Below the pieces are notes generated by a model. That model made no database searches, was not told where the DNA came from, and worked only from the letters and a program-made list of their open reading frames with translations. A stretch of DNA of 64,000 bases from Symbiodinium natans (Eukaryota > Sar > Dinophyceae > Suessiales > Symbiodiniaceae). This document shows, one piece after another, positions 10,135 to 20,449 of the stretch (its first letter is position 1; every line of letters begins with the position of its first letter). The translations under genes and the position numbers were made by a program. The stretch lies in assembly GCA_905221605.1 (NCBI GenBank), contig CAJNDS010002065.1, forward strand, positions 373,501 through 437,500, written 5' to 3'.

Positions 10135-11108
10135 GTTTAGGGTTTAGGGTTTAGGGTTTAGGGTTTAGGATTTAGGGTTTAGGGTTAGGGTTTAGGGTAT
10201 AGGGTTTGGGGTTTAGGGTTTGGGGTTTAGGGTTTGGGGTTTGGGGTTTAGGGTTTAGGGTTTAGGCTTTAGGGTTTAGGGTTTAGGGTTTAGGGGTTTA
10301 GGGTTTAGGGTTAGGGTTTAAGATTCGGGGGTTTCTTCGGGTGTGGGGTTTAAGGCGTAGGGTTTAGGGCTTCAGGTTTAGGGTTTAGGGCTTCAGATGA
10401 TGGGTTTAGGGTTTAAGGTTAGGGTTTAGGGCTTAGGGTTTAGGGTTTAGGGCTGAGGGTTGAAACCGACGGTAGTTCGGGGTTTGCTGTTTAGGCTTTA
10501 GGGCTTTAGGGGTTATAGGGGTGCTAGGGGGTTCAGTGCTTGAGGGCTTTTTTATTCGCCGGGTGTTTGGGGTTTGGGGGGTGGTTGCAGGTAGTAGAGC
10601 GCCCCCATGTAGGATTCTGGGTGTTCGGGGTTCGCGGCCTTGAAAGCGTTTAGGATGCTTTTGTGTGAGGTTCAGGGTTTAGGGTTTAGGGAGTGGTTTA
10701 GGGTTCAGGTTTTGGGTTTATAGGGTTTAGGTGAGGTTTAGGTATTCTGGTATTGGCTTTCAGGGTTTTTCGGGTCTCAGGGGTTTGGCTGTTTAGGGCA
10801 GAATTTGACGGGTTTGGTGCTTCAGCGTTCGCGGAATGATTGTTGGGGTTTAGAGTTTAACCCGAAACCCTCAACCCGAAATCCTTAACCCTCTAAGTGT
10901 ATTCAAGGTATTTCACGGGGGTACTAGGGACGTCTAGATAGGATGTGGGGTTTGAGACTTCAGGGTCTGTAGTTTCGGTTTAGGGTTTAGGGTTTTAGGT
11001 TTAGGGTCTAGGGTTTAGGCTTTGGGGGTTAGGGTTGCATCATGGCGACGGAGCTGCTTGGGCGGTTTTAGGGTTTAGGGGTTAGGGTTCAGGGTTTAGG
11101 GTTTAGGG

Positions 11109-11139
<31 letters not shown>

Positions 11140-11350
11140 ATTGTTTAAGGGTTCAGGGATTGAGGGTTTGGGGGCTGCAGGTTGAGTGGTTCAAGGGGTT
11201 GGGCGCAGCGTTTGGGGGGGTTTTGGGGGTTCTAGGGCTTGAGGCAGTTTAAGGTTGAGGAGTGCTTGTAACCTAGATAGCTACTCTGGACAAAGGGGAT
11301 TTCTAAACATGTACCCAAGACCTTAGGGTTTTAGGGTTTATGGTTTAGCA
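10135..11350. repeat. Degenerate G-rich arrays with a G run
   Basis: TTTAGGG and TTTGGGG variants with insertions. It includes an uninterrupted G run at about 11114-11139. No exon candidate passed, apart from weak ones. Confidence 0.75.
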
Positions 11351-11352
11351 CA

Positions 11353-11494
11353 AACCCTAAACCCTAAGGCCTAAACCCTAAACCCTAAACCCTAAACCCT
11401 AAACCCTAAACCCTAAACCCTAAACCCTAAACCCTAAACCCTAAACCCTAAACCCTAAACCCTAAACCCTAAACCCTAAACCCTAAACCCTAAA
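11353..11494. repeat. Long CCCTAAA array
   Basis: About 20 nearly perfect units, the C-rich side of the intron before the exon at 11523. Confidence 0.95.
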
Positions 11495-11522
11495 CTGACC
11501 CCAGCCCTAGATCCTTTGTCAG

Positions 11523-11579
11523 GAGGCGCGCACGCGGGGCAGGAGCCGGCCAACTACTTTATTGCCACTTGGCTGGACG
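11523..11579 (+). CDS. Exon, KAPP gene or next gene
   Basis: Acceptor CCTTTGTCAG ends at 11522. The donor is made by the array itself: GGACG|GTTTAGGG. 57 bases; s2/e1 gives GAHAGQEPANYFIATWLD, the most protein-like of the frames and in phase after 10058-10130 (e1). Confidence 0.5.
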
Positions 11580-11786
11580 GTTTAGGGTTTAGGGTTTAGG
11601 GTTTAGGGTTGAGGGTTGAGGGTTGAGGGTTGAGGGTTTGGAGGGTGCAAGGCAAAGCCCCAAGCCCATATGAATCCTACAGGTCCCTTTAGGGTCGAGG
11701 GTTTAGGGTTTAGGGTCTAGGGTTTAGGGTTTAGGGTTTAGGGGTTGGGGTTGAGGGTTTCCCGAAGCCCGAACGCTAAACCCTAA

Positions 11787-12075
11787 CACAAAGCCTAACA
11801 ACAAGCAACTGTGTGAAGCTCACAAAAAGCCTTAAGCCTACAGTCCCATATTCCTGAAGACCCTCAGCTACTATTTGCTTAAGAACCCCAAATAAATAAA
11901 GCATATTCTTCCTTATAAGGGTAATATAAGGATTATTACCATTATCATTTTTTGTTTTTGTTTTTATATTTGTGGGGGTTCTTAAGCAAATGGTAGTAAA
12001 CCAGCCTGGATGATCCCCATTGGAGAACTTCGAGCTTCACAGTCGTTCGTGGCTGCTTTGTTGGGTTTCTTGTGG
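11787..12075. mobile_element. Hairpin element of about 290 bp
   Basis: ATTTGCTTAAGAACCCC on the left is mirrored by GGGGGTTCTTAAGCAAAT on the right, and CAACTGTGTGAAGCTC by CGAGCTTCACAGTCGT. The AT-rich apex holds ATTATTACC-like words. This is a MITE-like fold inside an intron. Confidence 0.65.
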
Positions 12076-12434
12076 TGTGGGAGTTTAGGGTCCAGGGTTT
12101 CGGGTTTCGGGTCTCTTGGGTTTCGGGTTCAGAGTTTACTTTGGGTGGCTATGAGAGGAGGGCTATAAGTACACAAAATAGAAACGCCGGCAGGTTGTGA
12201 GGGCTTAGGGTGGCGAAGAGACCTGGGCCCGAAAAACCGAATCCCCAAAACCGTAGGACCCAGATGTTGTTGAAGCCCAAAAGCCCTAGAGCCCTAAACA
12301 AACCCTAAACCCTAAACCCTAAACCCTAAACCCTAAACCCTAAACCCTAAACCCTAAACCCTAAACCCTAAACCCTAAACCCTAAACCCTAAACCCTCAG
12401 GTATCCTTAACAATGTGGTCCAGCTGTTTTCCAG

Positions 12435-12505
12435 GGGCATCCTCCGGGCGAAGGCGTCATCGAGTCTGTTTGAGGACCCCTGCCGGCTCCAGAAGCCCCA
12501 AGCGG
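12435..12505 (+). CDS. Exon
   Basis: Acceptor CTGTTTTCCAG ends at 12434; donor AAGCGG|GTTTAGGG comes from the array. 71 bases; s1/e1 gives GILRAKASSSLFEDPCRLQK. Frame s0 is closed and s2 is open but Arg-rich. CCCTAAA array before, TTTAGGG array after. Confidence 0.5.
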
Positions 12506-12506
12506 G

Positions 12507-12628
12507 TTTAGGGTTTAGGGTTTAGGGTTTAGGGCTTTAGGGCTTTAGGGCTTTAGGGCTTTAGGGCTTTAGGGCTTTAGGGCTTTAGGGCTTTAGGGCT
12601 TTAGGGCTTTAGGGCTTTAGGGCTTTAG
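12507..12628. repeat. Array switching from TTTAGGG to GGGCTTTA
   Basis: Four TTTAGGG units pass into about 13 identical GGGCTTTA octamers, so a variant has been amplified locally. Confidence 0.9.
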
Positions 12629-12766
12629 GGTTTAGGCTTTTGGGGTTTGGGGTTTTGGGTTTTCGGGTTTAATTGTAAACGCTTGCGCGCACCACCTCGG
12701 CAGCCGGGCCCGCCCGGGTGGGGGGGGTGGTTGGGGGGGGTTATGGGGGGGTTTGGGTGGGTGGGG

Positions 12767-12771
<5 letters not shown>

Positions 12772-12833
<62 letters not shown>

Positions 12834-12837
12834 GGGG

Positions 12838-12915
<78 letters not shown>
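12772..12915. repeat. G tract of about 140 bp
   Basis: Almost pure G with one TGGGGTTG break near 12832-12840. The poly-Gly and poly-Pro open frames over it are artefacts. Shorter G runs follow at 13013-13035. Assembly length here is unsafe. Confidence 0.95.
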
Positions 12916-12917
<2 letters not shown>

Positions 12918-13252
12918 TTTGAGGCACTCCCCATGTAGGAGCCACCGACAAGCGGGACCCTCCACGGCATCGGTTTGCAGCTCCTCCAAGGGATTGGGGG
13001 GGGTCCCACAGGGCGGGGGGGGGGGGGGGGGGGGGTTGCGTCAAAAAATTTGGCACGGGGGGAAGGGTTGGGTCAGGGGGAAGGAGGCCCGATCCGGGTC
13101 TGCTTGTTCCAGACGCTTCTCGGCAGGAAGCCGAGGCGAATTGTTTTGTTGGGCGTTTTGGGGGTCTCGGGCATTGTGGCTTGGGGCCTTTGTGGTTCAT
13201 GTAACAACCCCCCGCCCTGCCTCCACATCCCACGCCTTTCCTGACCAGCATT

Positions 13253-13420
13253 ATGGTTCAGTATGACAATGAGCAGGTCAAGTTTGCCATTTCCGAAGAC
13301 ACGATTACGCCGGCAAGATTCCGCGGTGCAGTTTGCAAATTCTTCAAGATTGACAGCAAGGGCAAGAAAATTTTACCACGGCGACATCAAGTTGACGCCA
13401 GGGACGAGGACGCAGTTTAG
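13253..13420 (+). CDS. Short coding exon with ATG, frame seems to switch
   Basis: A strong acceptor, CGCCTTTCCTGACCAG, ends at 13248. ATG at 13253 opens 55 codons to TAG: MVQYDNEQVKFAISEDTITP and AVCKFFKIDSKGKK look like real protein. From about 13370 the +1 frame looks better (YHGDIKLTPGTRTQFRSIKM, to about 13440 before a GTGACC donor). A one-base loss near 13366 or a missed intron could explain it. Family not recognised. Confidence 0.5.
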   Translation: MVQYDNEQVKFAISEDTITPARFRGAVCKFFKIDSKGKKILPRRHQVDARDEDAV

Positions 13421-13773
13421 AAGCATCAAGATGAAGGAGGTGACCCCGTCTCTCACTGAGACTTCTGTCTTAGCTCTGTTTGCGGACAGTCGGTGGCTCC
13501 GCCAAAAGACCCCCTAAACCTTAGTTGTTGAATCTACGTTGTGAGGGTTGAGCGACTGTCGCTTACTTCCCTTCGCGGAACGTTCTTGCGCATGGGCTTC
13601 GGTAGAAACCATTCTCCGGAAAAAAACCTAAACCCTAAACCCTAAACCCTCAACCCTCAACCCTCAACCCTCAACCCTAAGCCCTAAATTCTAAACCCTA
13701 ACCCTAAACACCGATTCTCTTTGTGATGGGCGGGTCTTAAGAGCAACTCATGATCGGCTTCGGTTCCTTGCAG

Positions 13774-13863
13774 GTGTGTTGGCTGCTTAATCTCACCGCA
13801 AGACTACTGGGGAAAACCTGCAGCTCGAGACTGGCATCGGACGGCGCAGCCCTTGATGGCTAG
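13774..13863 (+). CDS. Possible terminal exon
   Basis: Strong acceptor CGGTTCCTTGCAG ends at 13773. s0, 29 codons then TAG: VCWLLNLTARLLGKTC, then SSRLASDGAALDG. CCCCAAA arrays begin at 13874. Confidence 0.35.
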   Translation: MCWLLNLTARLLGKTCSSRLASDGAALDG

Positions 13864-13873
13864 TTTCCGTGCT

Positions 13874-14110
13874 GCCCCAAACCCCAAACCCCAAACCCCA
13901 AACCCCAAACCCCAAACCCCAAACCCCAAACCCCAAACCCCAAACTCCAAACCCCAAACCCCAAACCCCAAACCCCCGAAACCCGAAACCCCAAACCCCA
14001 AACCCCAAAACCCCAAACCCCAAACCCCCGAAACCCGAAACCCCAAACCCCAAAACCCCAAACGCCAAGCCCCAAGCCCCAAGCCCCAAACCCCAAGGCC
14101 CAAACACCAA
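13874..14110. repeat. CCCCAAA variant array
   Basis: Mostly CCCCAAA with CCCCGAAA blocks. It produces long open frames on both strands that are not genes. Confidence 0.95.
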
Positions 14111-14283
14111 CCCTAAAACCCGAAACTTAAATTCTCGTGGGGGGGTGGGGGAGGGGGTGGGGGGGCGCGGGGTTGGTTGGGGGGGGGGGGGTCCAAAACC
14201 TCAAACCCCAAACCCTAAACCCAAACCCTCAACCCTAAACCCCAAACCCTAAACCCTAAATCGCCCGTCTGGCCATCTGGCAG

Positions 14284-14325
14284 GAGGCTCCGGCGTGAAT
14301 TGATGGGCGGCGGCGTACCCATCCC
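14284..14325 (+). CDS. Possible exon
   Basis: CCATCTGGCAG before, CATCCC|GTGACG after. 42 bases; only s1/e2 is open (RLRRELMGGGVPI). Confidence 0.3.
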
Positions 14326-14681
14326 GTGACGCGCCTTTAGTCTTCACTTCAGGCCTCGGAAGGCCCCAGCCTGCGAACCTGAGGCCTTATACAGGGTTTA
14401 GGGCTTAGGGTTTAGGGTTTAGGGTTTAGGGTTTAGGGTTTAGGGATAGAATCGGGTACTCAGGGTAGTTAGAGGAGGGACATGAATTGTGGAGCCCATA
14501 CCCTGATGTAACCTCCAAAACGTTATGGGGCCCTGGTCCCTTGGAGAACGCATGACCTCGCTCCAAGGGCAGGGTTTAGGGTTCAGGGTTTAGGGTTAAG
14601 TTTTAAGGGTTTAGGGTTTAGGGTTAGGGGTTTAGGGTTTAGGGTTTAGGGCAGGCCCTTGAGGCAAGCTTTCTGAAGCAG

Positions 14682-14763
14682 ATTTACGTCGCCGTAGAAG
14701 CCCAACAGCACAGAACATCCGGCCACAGGGCAGGCAAAGCCGACGGCTGGCAGGCAAAAGAGG
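14682..14763 (+). CDS. Penultimate exon of a small gene
   Basis: Acceptor TTTCTGAAGCAG ends at 14681; donor AAAGAGG|GTGGCT. 82 bases, s0/e1, reading IYVAVEAQQHRTSGHRAGKA, then DGWQAKE. An in-frame stop just upstream supports the exon start. It fits 15714-15790 in phase. Confidence 0.5.
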
Positions 14764-14882
14764 GTGGCTTGGGGTTTGCGGTTTGGGGTTTAGGGTTTAG
14801 GGTTTAGGGTTTAGGGTTTGGGGTTTAGGGTTTAGGGTTTTGGGGTTGAGGGTTTTGGACTGACTGGGAGGTTTAGGCATCA

Positions 14883-14924
14883 GGGTTTAGGGCTCAGGGC
14901 TTCAAAGCCCTGAGTCCTAAACCC
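14883..14924. repeat. Intron hairpin apex joining G-rich and C-rich arms
   Basis: GGTTTAGGGCTCAGGGCTT is followed after one base by the near-complement AAGCCCTGAGTCCTAAACC. Here the TTTAGGG arm runs straight into the CCCTAAA arm as a closed hairpin. Confidence 0.8.
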
Positions 14925-15713
14925 CAAACCCTCAACTTCTATATGGTGACTTCCGACATTAGGGGTACCTTACTGGGATCCTTTTGATAAGGGAATCCGA
15001 CTATTTGGGGGTCTATTCTAGGGGTCCCCTATTTTCGTAAACCCCCATAGGTCCCCCCAGAAGTTCCCCACAAAAGGCAGCCCCAGATTAAAGAACCCCT
15101 ACACCCTAAACCACCCTAAACCCTAAACCCTAAACGCTTAGAGGCCTTGATACCTTATGAAGTCGTTAGTTCTCTTGCGAGGGCCACCTTCCTACACCAC
15201 TTATATGGCCCCGCGACCCCATCCTCTTCTCATGTCTTAAAAGGGCCCTCAAGCCGACACGACGCATTTACCCCTTGGAGCCACAAGTGCAGGCGTTCCT
15301 GGGTTACCCTAAACCCTAAACCCTAAATCCTAAACCCTAAACCCTAAACCCTAAACCCTAAACCCTAAACCCTAAACCCCAAACCCCAAACCCCAAACCC
15401 TAACCCTAAGCCCTAAACCCTAAACCCTAAACCCTAAACCCTAAACCCTAAACCCTGAACCCTGAACCCTGAACCCTGAACCCTGAACCCTGAACCCTGA
15501 GCCCTAAACCCGAAACCCTAAGCCTATAACCCTAAGTAGAGCTCCCCGCCGCGCCCCACGCCTTGCGTGCAGAAATTCGGTGTGCTATTTAATCTCGTAT
15601 AGGGGGGTATAGGGTTCGGGTTTAGGATTTAGGGTTTCGGGCTTAGGGGTTAGGGTTTAGGGTTACTTCCCTAATTCCCTAAACCCCGAAAGTTACCCTG
15701 TGCACCCGAACAG

Positions 15714-15790
15714 AGGGGAGCGTGTCTCCGACGGCGTGGGTGCTGGCTCTCGCTGACTGGCATGACCAGATTCCAAAGAGGATCTGCTGA
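15714..15790 (+). CDS. Terminal exon with stop
   Basis: Acceptor CCCGAACAG ends at 15713. s2, then GSVSPTAWVLALADWHDQIP and KRIC before TGA at 15788. Joined in phase to 14682-14763. A GA donor before the stop (AAAGAG|GATCTG) is an alternative ending. Confidence 0.45.
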
Positions 15791-16097
15791 GTTTTAGGTT
15801 TTGGGCTGGGGTGCTAGTCGCGAGAACGTGGGTTGACTAGCTGGAGTTCTTGGTTTAAAGCCCTGAACCCTAAACCCAAACACCCAAGCCAACCAAGTTC
15901 AAGCCGTAAACCCTAAACCCCAAACCCTCAGCCCTAAACCCTAAACCCTCAGCCCTAAACCCGAAACCCTAAACCCTGAACCCTGAACCCTGAACCCTAA
16001 ACCCTAAACCCTAAGCCCTAAACCCTAAACCCCAAACCCTAAACCTAAACCCTAAACGCCCCCCTTCGCAGCCCTCATGGCACGCTGATGCGCTGAG

Positions 16098-16155
16098 ATG
16101 CGGGGGCTGAGGGGAAGGACCAAGAAGGTGGACAATGAGCCGGCGGCTCTCGGAG
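16098..16155 (+). CDS. Possible first coding exon
   Basis: ATG at 16098 opens MRGLRGRTKKVDNEPAALG, e1, with donor GGAG|GTGGAG. A strong acceptor (CCCCCCTTCGCAG, ending at 16070) lies upstream, as expected for a spliced-leader addition site in a dinoflagellate; the in-between bases would be 5' UTR. Confidence 0.4.
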
Positions 16156-16203
16156 GTGGAGGGGGGGGGGGTTGATTAGGGTTTAGGGTTTAGGGTTTGG
16201 GGT

Positions 16204-16488
16204 TTGGGGTTTGGGGTTTGGGGTTTGGGGTTTGGGGTTTGGGGTGTAGGGTTTAGGGCGTTTAGGGTGTTTCGGGTGTTTAGGATGTTTAGGGTGTTTA
16301 GGGTGTTGAGGGTGACTAGGGTGTTTAGGGTGTTGAGGGTGTTGAGGGTGTTGAGGGTGCTGAGGGTGCTGAGGGTGCTTAGGGTGCTTAGGGTGTTTGG
16401 TGTTTAGGGTTTAAGGTGTGTGTGTGTATATATATATATATGTATATCTAGGGTTGAGGGTTCAGGGTTTGGGGTGTAGGGTTTTGGG

Positions 16489-16516
<28 letters not shown>
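16204..16516. repeat. TTTGGGG, TTAGGGTGT and TA repeats
   Basis: TTTGGGG units, then (TTAGGGTG/TGAGGGTG)n to 16390, then two (TA)n microsatellites at about 16427-16448 and 16493-16521. Confidence 0.85.
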
Positions 16517-16521
<5 letters not shown>

Positions 16522-16660
16522 CTACGTTTTAGGTGTTCAGGGTGTTTAGGGTTTAGGTGTTGGGAGTTGGGGGTGGGGGTCGGTTTTTGATAGGAGGGGG
16601 GTTTTGGGATTAGAGACTGGCGACCGGAACGGCCTTATTTGACGTAAGGTTTCCCTCCAG

Positions 16661-16692
16661 ATGCCACCTTCTAGTTACAGCACGGGGAGGGG
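16661..16692 (+). CDS. Possible short exon with ATG
   Basis: GTTTCCCTCCAG before and GGAGGGG|GTTTAGGG after. 32 bases, reading MPPSSYSTGR, e2. Confidence 0.35.
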
Positions 16693-16733
16693 GTTTAGGG
16701 TTGAGGGTTCAGGTTTCAGGGTTTAGGGTTCAG

Positions 16734-16802
16734 GGTGGTTCCCCTTACCTGACGATGAACCCGAAAAATTTGATTGAGCACGTGACCATGTTCAACAAGC
16801 AG
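16734..16802 (+). CDS. Exon
   Basis: TTCAG before, AACAAGCAG|GTCCCT after. 69 bases, s0/e0, reading GGSPYLTMNPKNLIEHVTMF, then NKQ; the other two frames are closed. If not spliced it reads on to a TAG at 16821. Confidence 0.45.
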
Positions 16803-17475
16803 GTCCCTTACGCCAGGCAGTAGAACAAACCCTAAGCCCCAAGCCCTACACCCTAAACCCTAAACCCTAGACCCTAAACCCTAGGCGGTTTAGGGCTCAG
16901 GCTTTAGGGCTTAGGCTTGGCTGAGGGGAGGGTTGGGGGGTTCCCCATCAAGAACAACCCTAAACCCTAAACCCCTAACCCCTACCTAAATCCCTAAACA
17001 GGGTTTAGGGCTTAGGGCTTAGGGCTTAGGGTAAAAACCAAAACCTCAACCCGCACACGTTCCGTTGGTCACTCTTAGCCCCCAATCCGAAGAGTTTGAA
17101 GATCTCAGCCTCTTTCGGGCATTTCAGGGCTTTTGGGGTTTGGGGTTAAGGGTTTAGGGGGGTTAGGCACTTTGGTATGTGTCCTTGTTGAGGGAAACGC
17201 TTTGTGGCTTAGGGTCCGTGCCCAACACTTAAATCCTACACCCGAATTCCAGCAAACCCGAAACCCTTTAAACCCGAATTCCGATCCTTTATCCCCAGCA
17301 AGCCATACAAGCCCTTTGAGCTCAACCCTAAACCCTAAACCCTAAACCCTAAACCCTAAACCCTAAACCCCAAACCCTAAACCCCAAACCCTAAATCCTA
17401 AACCCTAAACCCTAAACCCTAAACCCTAAACCCTAAACCCCAAACCCTAAACCCTAAACCCCCCAAGCCCCGAAG

Positions 17476-17540
17476 GGGCCGCTCCTGCGGCCGCTCCTGC
17501 CGCTACCCCGGCGGCCGGCGGCACCCTGGCGGCTCTCCGG
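17476..17540 (+). CDS. Ala/Pro-rich exon, first of a run
   Basis: CCCGAAG before, CTCCGG|GTGAGG after. 65 bases, s2/e0, reading AAPAAAPAATPAAGGTLAAL. In phase with 18197-18261. Confidence 0.45.
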
Positions 17541-17907
17541 GTGAGGGTTTAGGGTTTAGGGTTTAGGGTTTAGGGTTTAGGGTTTAGGGTTTAGGGTTTA
17601 ATTAGGGTTTAGGGTTTAGCGTTTGGGGTTTTCAGGGGTTTGGGGTTTTCAGGGGTTTGGGGTTTATAGGGTTTAGGGTTTCGGTGTCTTGGGTTTTCAG
17701 GGGTTTGAGGGTTCTGTTTTCTTTTATTCGGTAGGCTTTGCGCGGTGTTTAGGTGGTTTTGGTGTTTTTGGTGTGTTTGGAGTTTGGGGGTAGCTGGGAT
17801 CTTTGGCTTTGTGAATAGAAAAGTGAATACCCTAAACTGCAAGGCATGGACTCTGCAGGTGGCTGGCGGGTTTGGGCGGGGTACCTTCTGGGGCCTCATG
17901 GGTTTGG

Positions 17908-17985
17908 GTGGTTCTGCCGCCGGAGACGGCATGGGGTGGGATAATGATGTTTGATGGCCCTCGGACAACGGCCGCTCTTCGCGTT
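17908..17985. mobile_element. Dispersed element shared with 54939-55030
   Basis: GGTTTGGGTGGNTNTGCCGCC and GGCCCTC followed by GCTCTTCGC occur in the same order at both places, with a third fragment (GCGGCCCTCCAC) near 28910. It could be a repeat or a conserved transcribed piece. Confidence 0.5.
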
Positions 17986-18196
17986 TCACGAAACTTTCGA
18001 AGGGCCTAAGGGAGTCTGCATCCCAGCCTTCATAGCTTATGCGCTATTTCACACAAGCCCTAAACCCTAAACCCTAAACCCTAAACCCTAAACCCTAAAC
18101 CCTAAACCCTAAACCTAAAACCTAAAACCCCTAACCCTAAACCCGAAACCCTAAAATACGACCGCTTCCCCTAAACCCTAGACTCGCTCATGCAAG

Positions 18197-18261
18197 GCTC
18201 CGCCACAAGCAGCTCGCAGTGTGTTGGCGGCGTTCCAGGGGTCGAGGTCCAAAGAAGCACT
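18197..18261 (+). CDS. Exon following 17476-17540
   Basis: CATGCAAG before; the array supplies the donor CACT|GTTTAGGG. 65 bases, s0/e2: APPQAARSVLAAFQGSRSKE. An earlier donor, TCGAG|GTCCAA at 18247, is possible and keeps the same phase. It joins 19555 (s1). Confidence 0.5.
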
Positions 18262-18289
18262 GTTTAGGGGCTAGGGTTTAGGGGTTTAG

Positions 18290-19540
18290 GGGCTTAGGGG
18301 TTTAGGGCTTTAGGGGTTTAGGGGTTTCGGGGTTTAGGGGTTTAGGGGTTTAGGGTTTAGGGTTTAGGGGTTTAGGGTTTAGGGTTTGGGGCTTAAGGAT
18401 TTAAGGTTTAGGGGTTTGAGGGTTTAGGGTTTTGGCTTTGGGTTTGGGGTTTCGGAAAGAACCTTGGCATCCCAGTGGTGCCTCTTGGCCTGTACCCTCA
18501 TTGTAGAATGGTTGCAGGTTACGCTTTAGAACTGAGAAGCCTGCTTTTTTTTGTAGTGTGTTCGAAGAATCCTATACTAACCCCTAAACCCTAAACTCGA
18601 AACCCTAAGCCCTAAACCGACAATAATTGTCATGGGAACAAGGAAAACAAGCGTTGGATTTTGGGTTTTTAATGGTTCTTAAGGTAGGGTCTGTGAAGGC
18701 TTTAGGCCAGGGTTGGTGGCTTAAGGTTTTCCATTTTGCAAGGGGGTTTAGGGCTTAGGGGTTTAGGGTTTAGAGGTTCTGGGTTCAGGGTTTTGGGTTC
18801 AGGGTTCTTAGTGTTTCCTTAAACCCTCAACCCTACACCCTCAACCCTACACCCTAAACCCTAAACCCTAGACCCTAAACCCCAAACCCTAAACCCTAAA
18901 GCCTAAACCTTATAGAGTTTCAGTGGCTTGTGTGTGGCTTTGGGGCTTCAAGAGTCATAGGATTCAAGGCGTTGAGGGCTCTGAACTGGTGGGTGGGAGT
19001 CGAGCGACGTAACTACGAGGCGATATGAGAATGAAGAAGAGGGTTTAGGGTTTAGGGTTCAAGGTTAGGGTTGGGTGTTTAAGGTTTAGCGTTTAGGGTG
19101 TAGGGTTTTCAACATGTCAATCACGTAAAGCGCGCATCCTCTTGCGGTACCTGGGTAGTGTTCATTGGGGTTATAAGTAGGGTTGCTGCTGTTGTACCTT
19201 GAACTTTTAAGCAGACCACTAAACCTTAACCCCTAAACCCTAAACCCTAAACCCTAAAGCCCCAAACCCCAAACCCCAAACCCCAAACCCCAAACCCCAA
19301 ACCCCAAACCCTAAACCCCAAACCCCAAACCCCAAACCCTAAACCTAAACCCTAAACCCTAAACCCTAACCCTAAACCCTCAACCCTCAACCCTCAACCC
19401 TCAACCCTAAACCCTAAACCCTAAACCCTAAACCCTAAACCCGAATCCCGAAACCCTAAACCCTAGACCCTAAACCCTAAACCCTAAACCCTAAACCCTA
19501 AACCCTAAAGGCCCTAAACCCTAAACCCTAAACCCTAAAG
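18290..19540. repeat. Mixed arrays and intron interior
   Basis: TTTAGGGG units to 18430, unique DNA to 18580, mixed repeats to 18900, and CCCTAAA/CCCCAAA arrays from 19215. A possible exon behind AGAGTTTCAG at 18917-19020 (WLVCGFGASRVIGFKALRA) was too uncertain to list separately. Confidence 0.6.
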
Positions 19541-19554
19541 GCCCTAAACCCTAG

Positions 19555-19619
19555 TTTTTGCGAGTTCCGGGAGCAGGTCGCCGGCTTCACGTGGCCGGAG
19601 CTGGCCGTTGAGGCGCATG
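19555..19619 (+). CDS. Exon following 18197-18261
   Basis: CCCTAG before, GGCGCATG|GTGGAG after. 65 bases, s1/e1: FCEFREQVAGFTWPELAVEA. Joined across the intron the frame gives SRSKEAL then FCEFREQ. Confidence 0.55.
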
Positions 19620-19905
19620 GTGGAGGGCCCTAAACGGGTTTAGAGGGTTTAGGGTTTAGGGTTTAGGGTTTGGGGCATAGGGTTTGAGGATCTAAGGTCT
19701 AGGGTTTAGGGATGAAGCTCAAATTCTGAGCCTCAGCCTAAACCCTAAGCCCTAAGCCCTGAACCCTAAACCCTAAACCCTAAACCCTAAACCCTAAACC
19801 CTAAACCCGAAACCCTAAACCCTAAACCCGAAACCCCAAGGATGAAGTCTCGAACTCCTTGGACACGAAAGCCGCGAAACCCTAGCCTCAACCTCCTATA
19901 TAGCC

Positions 19906-20150
19906 CCTAAACCCTAAACCCTAAACCCTAAACCCTAAACCCTAAACCCTAAACCCTAAACCCTAAACCCTAAACCCTAAACCCTAAACCCTAAACACTA
20001 AACCCTAAACCCTAAACCCTAAACCCTAAACCATAAACCCTAAACCCTAAACCCTAAACCCTGAACCCTGAACCCTAAACCCTAAACCCTAAACCCTAAA
20101 CCCTCAACCCTAAACCCTAAACCCTAAACCCTCAACCCTAAACCCTAAAC
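19906..20150. repeat. Long CCCTAAA array
   Basis: About 35 units with a few CCCTCAA and CCCTGAA variants. Confidence 0.95.
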
Positions 20151-20173
20151 CCTAAAGCCCTGACAATCTTAAG

Positions 20174-20242
20174 TTTTGCCTTCTCTGCCGCACCATCTGC
20201 AAGTGTGGCCAGTGCGTACAACCGAGGCCATTGCGCTTCCCG
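20174..20242 (+). CDS. Exon, frame open in three readings
   Basis: AATCTTAAG before, TTCCCG|GTCAAC after. 69 bases. s0/e0 gives a Cys-rich FCLLCRTICKCGQC that could bind zinc; s2/e1, which fits 19555 in phase, gives LPSLPHHLQVWPVRTTEAIA. I cannot choose. Confidence 0.4.
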
Positions 20243-20359
20243 GTCAACCCTAAGCCCTAAACCCTAAACCCCAAACCCCAAACCCCAAACCCTAAACCGG
20301 AAACCCTAAACCCCAAACCCCAAACCCCAAACCCTAAACCCTAAACCCTAAACCCTAAG

Positions 20360-20449
20360 TTTGCCTCCAAGCTTCTGTCATCTCTTGGAGAGTACGCAAC
20401 ACCTGCCACGGCCCAAGCGGAAGAAAACCTGCGGCCGAGAAGGGACACG
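20360..20449 (+). CDS. Exon with array-made donor
   Basis: CCCTAAG before, GGACACG|GTTTAGGG after. 90 bases. s0/e0 gives FASKLLSSLGEYATPATAQA; s2/e1 is also open. It is a clear C-array, unique, G-array island. Confidence 0.5.

Noticed and set aside
12625-13251. Pro-rich and Gly-rich proteins over G/C runs (also 3787-4039, 22004-22581, 40328-40510)
   Set aside because: They exist on both strands and in several frames at once and are explained by homopolymer runs.
13793-14252. Repetitive proteins of GFGVWGLG or NPKPQTP type (also 16204, 56000, 63595)
   Set aside because: Straight translations of CCCCAAA/TTTGGGG and related arrays.
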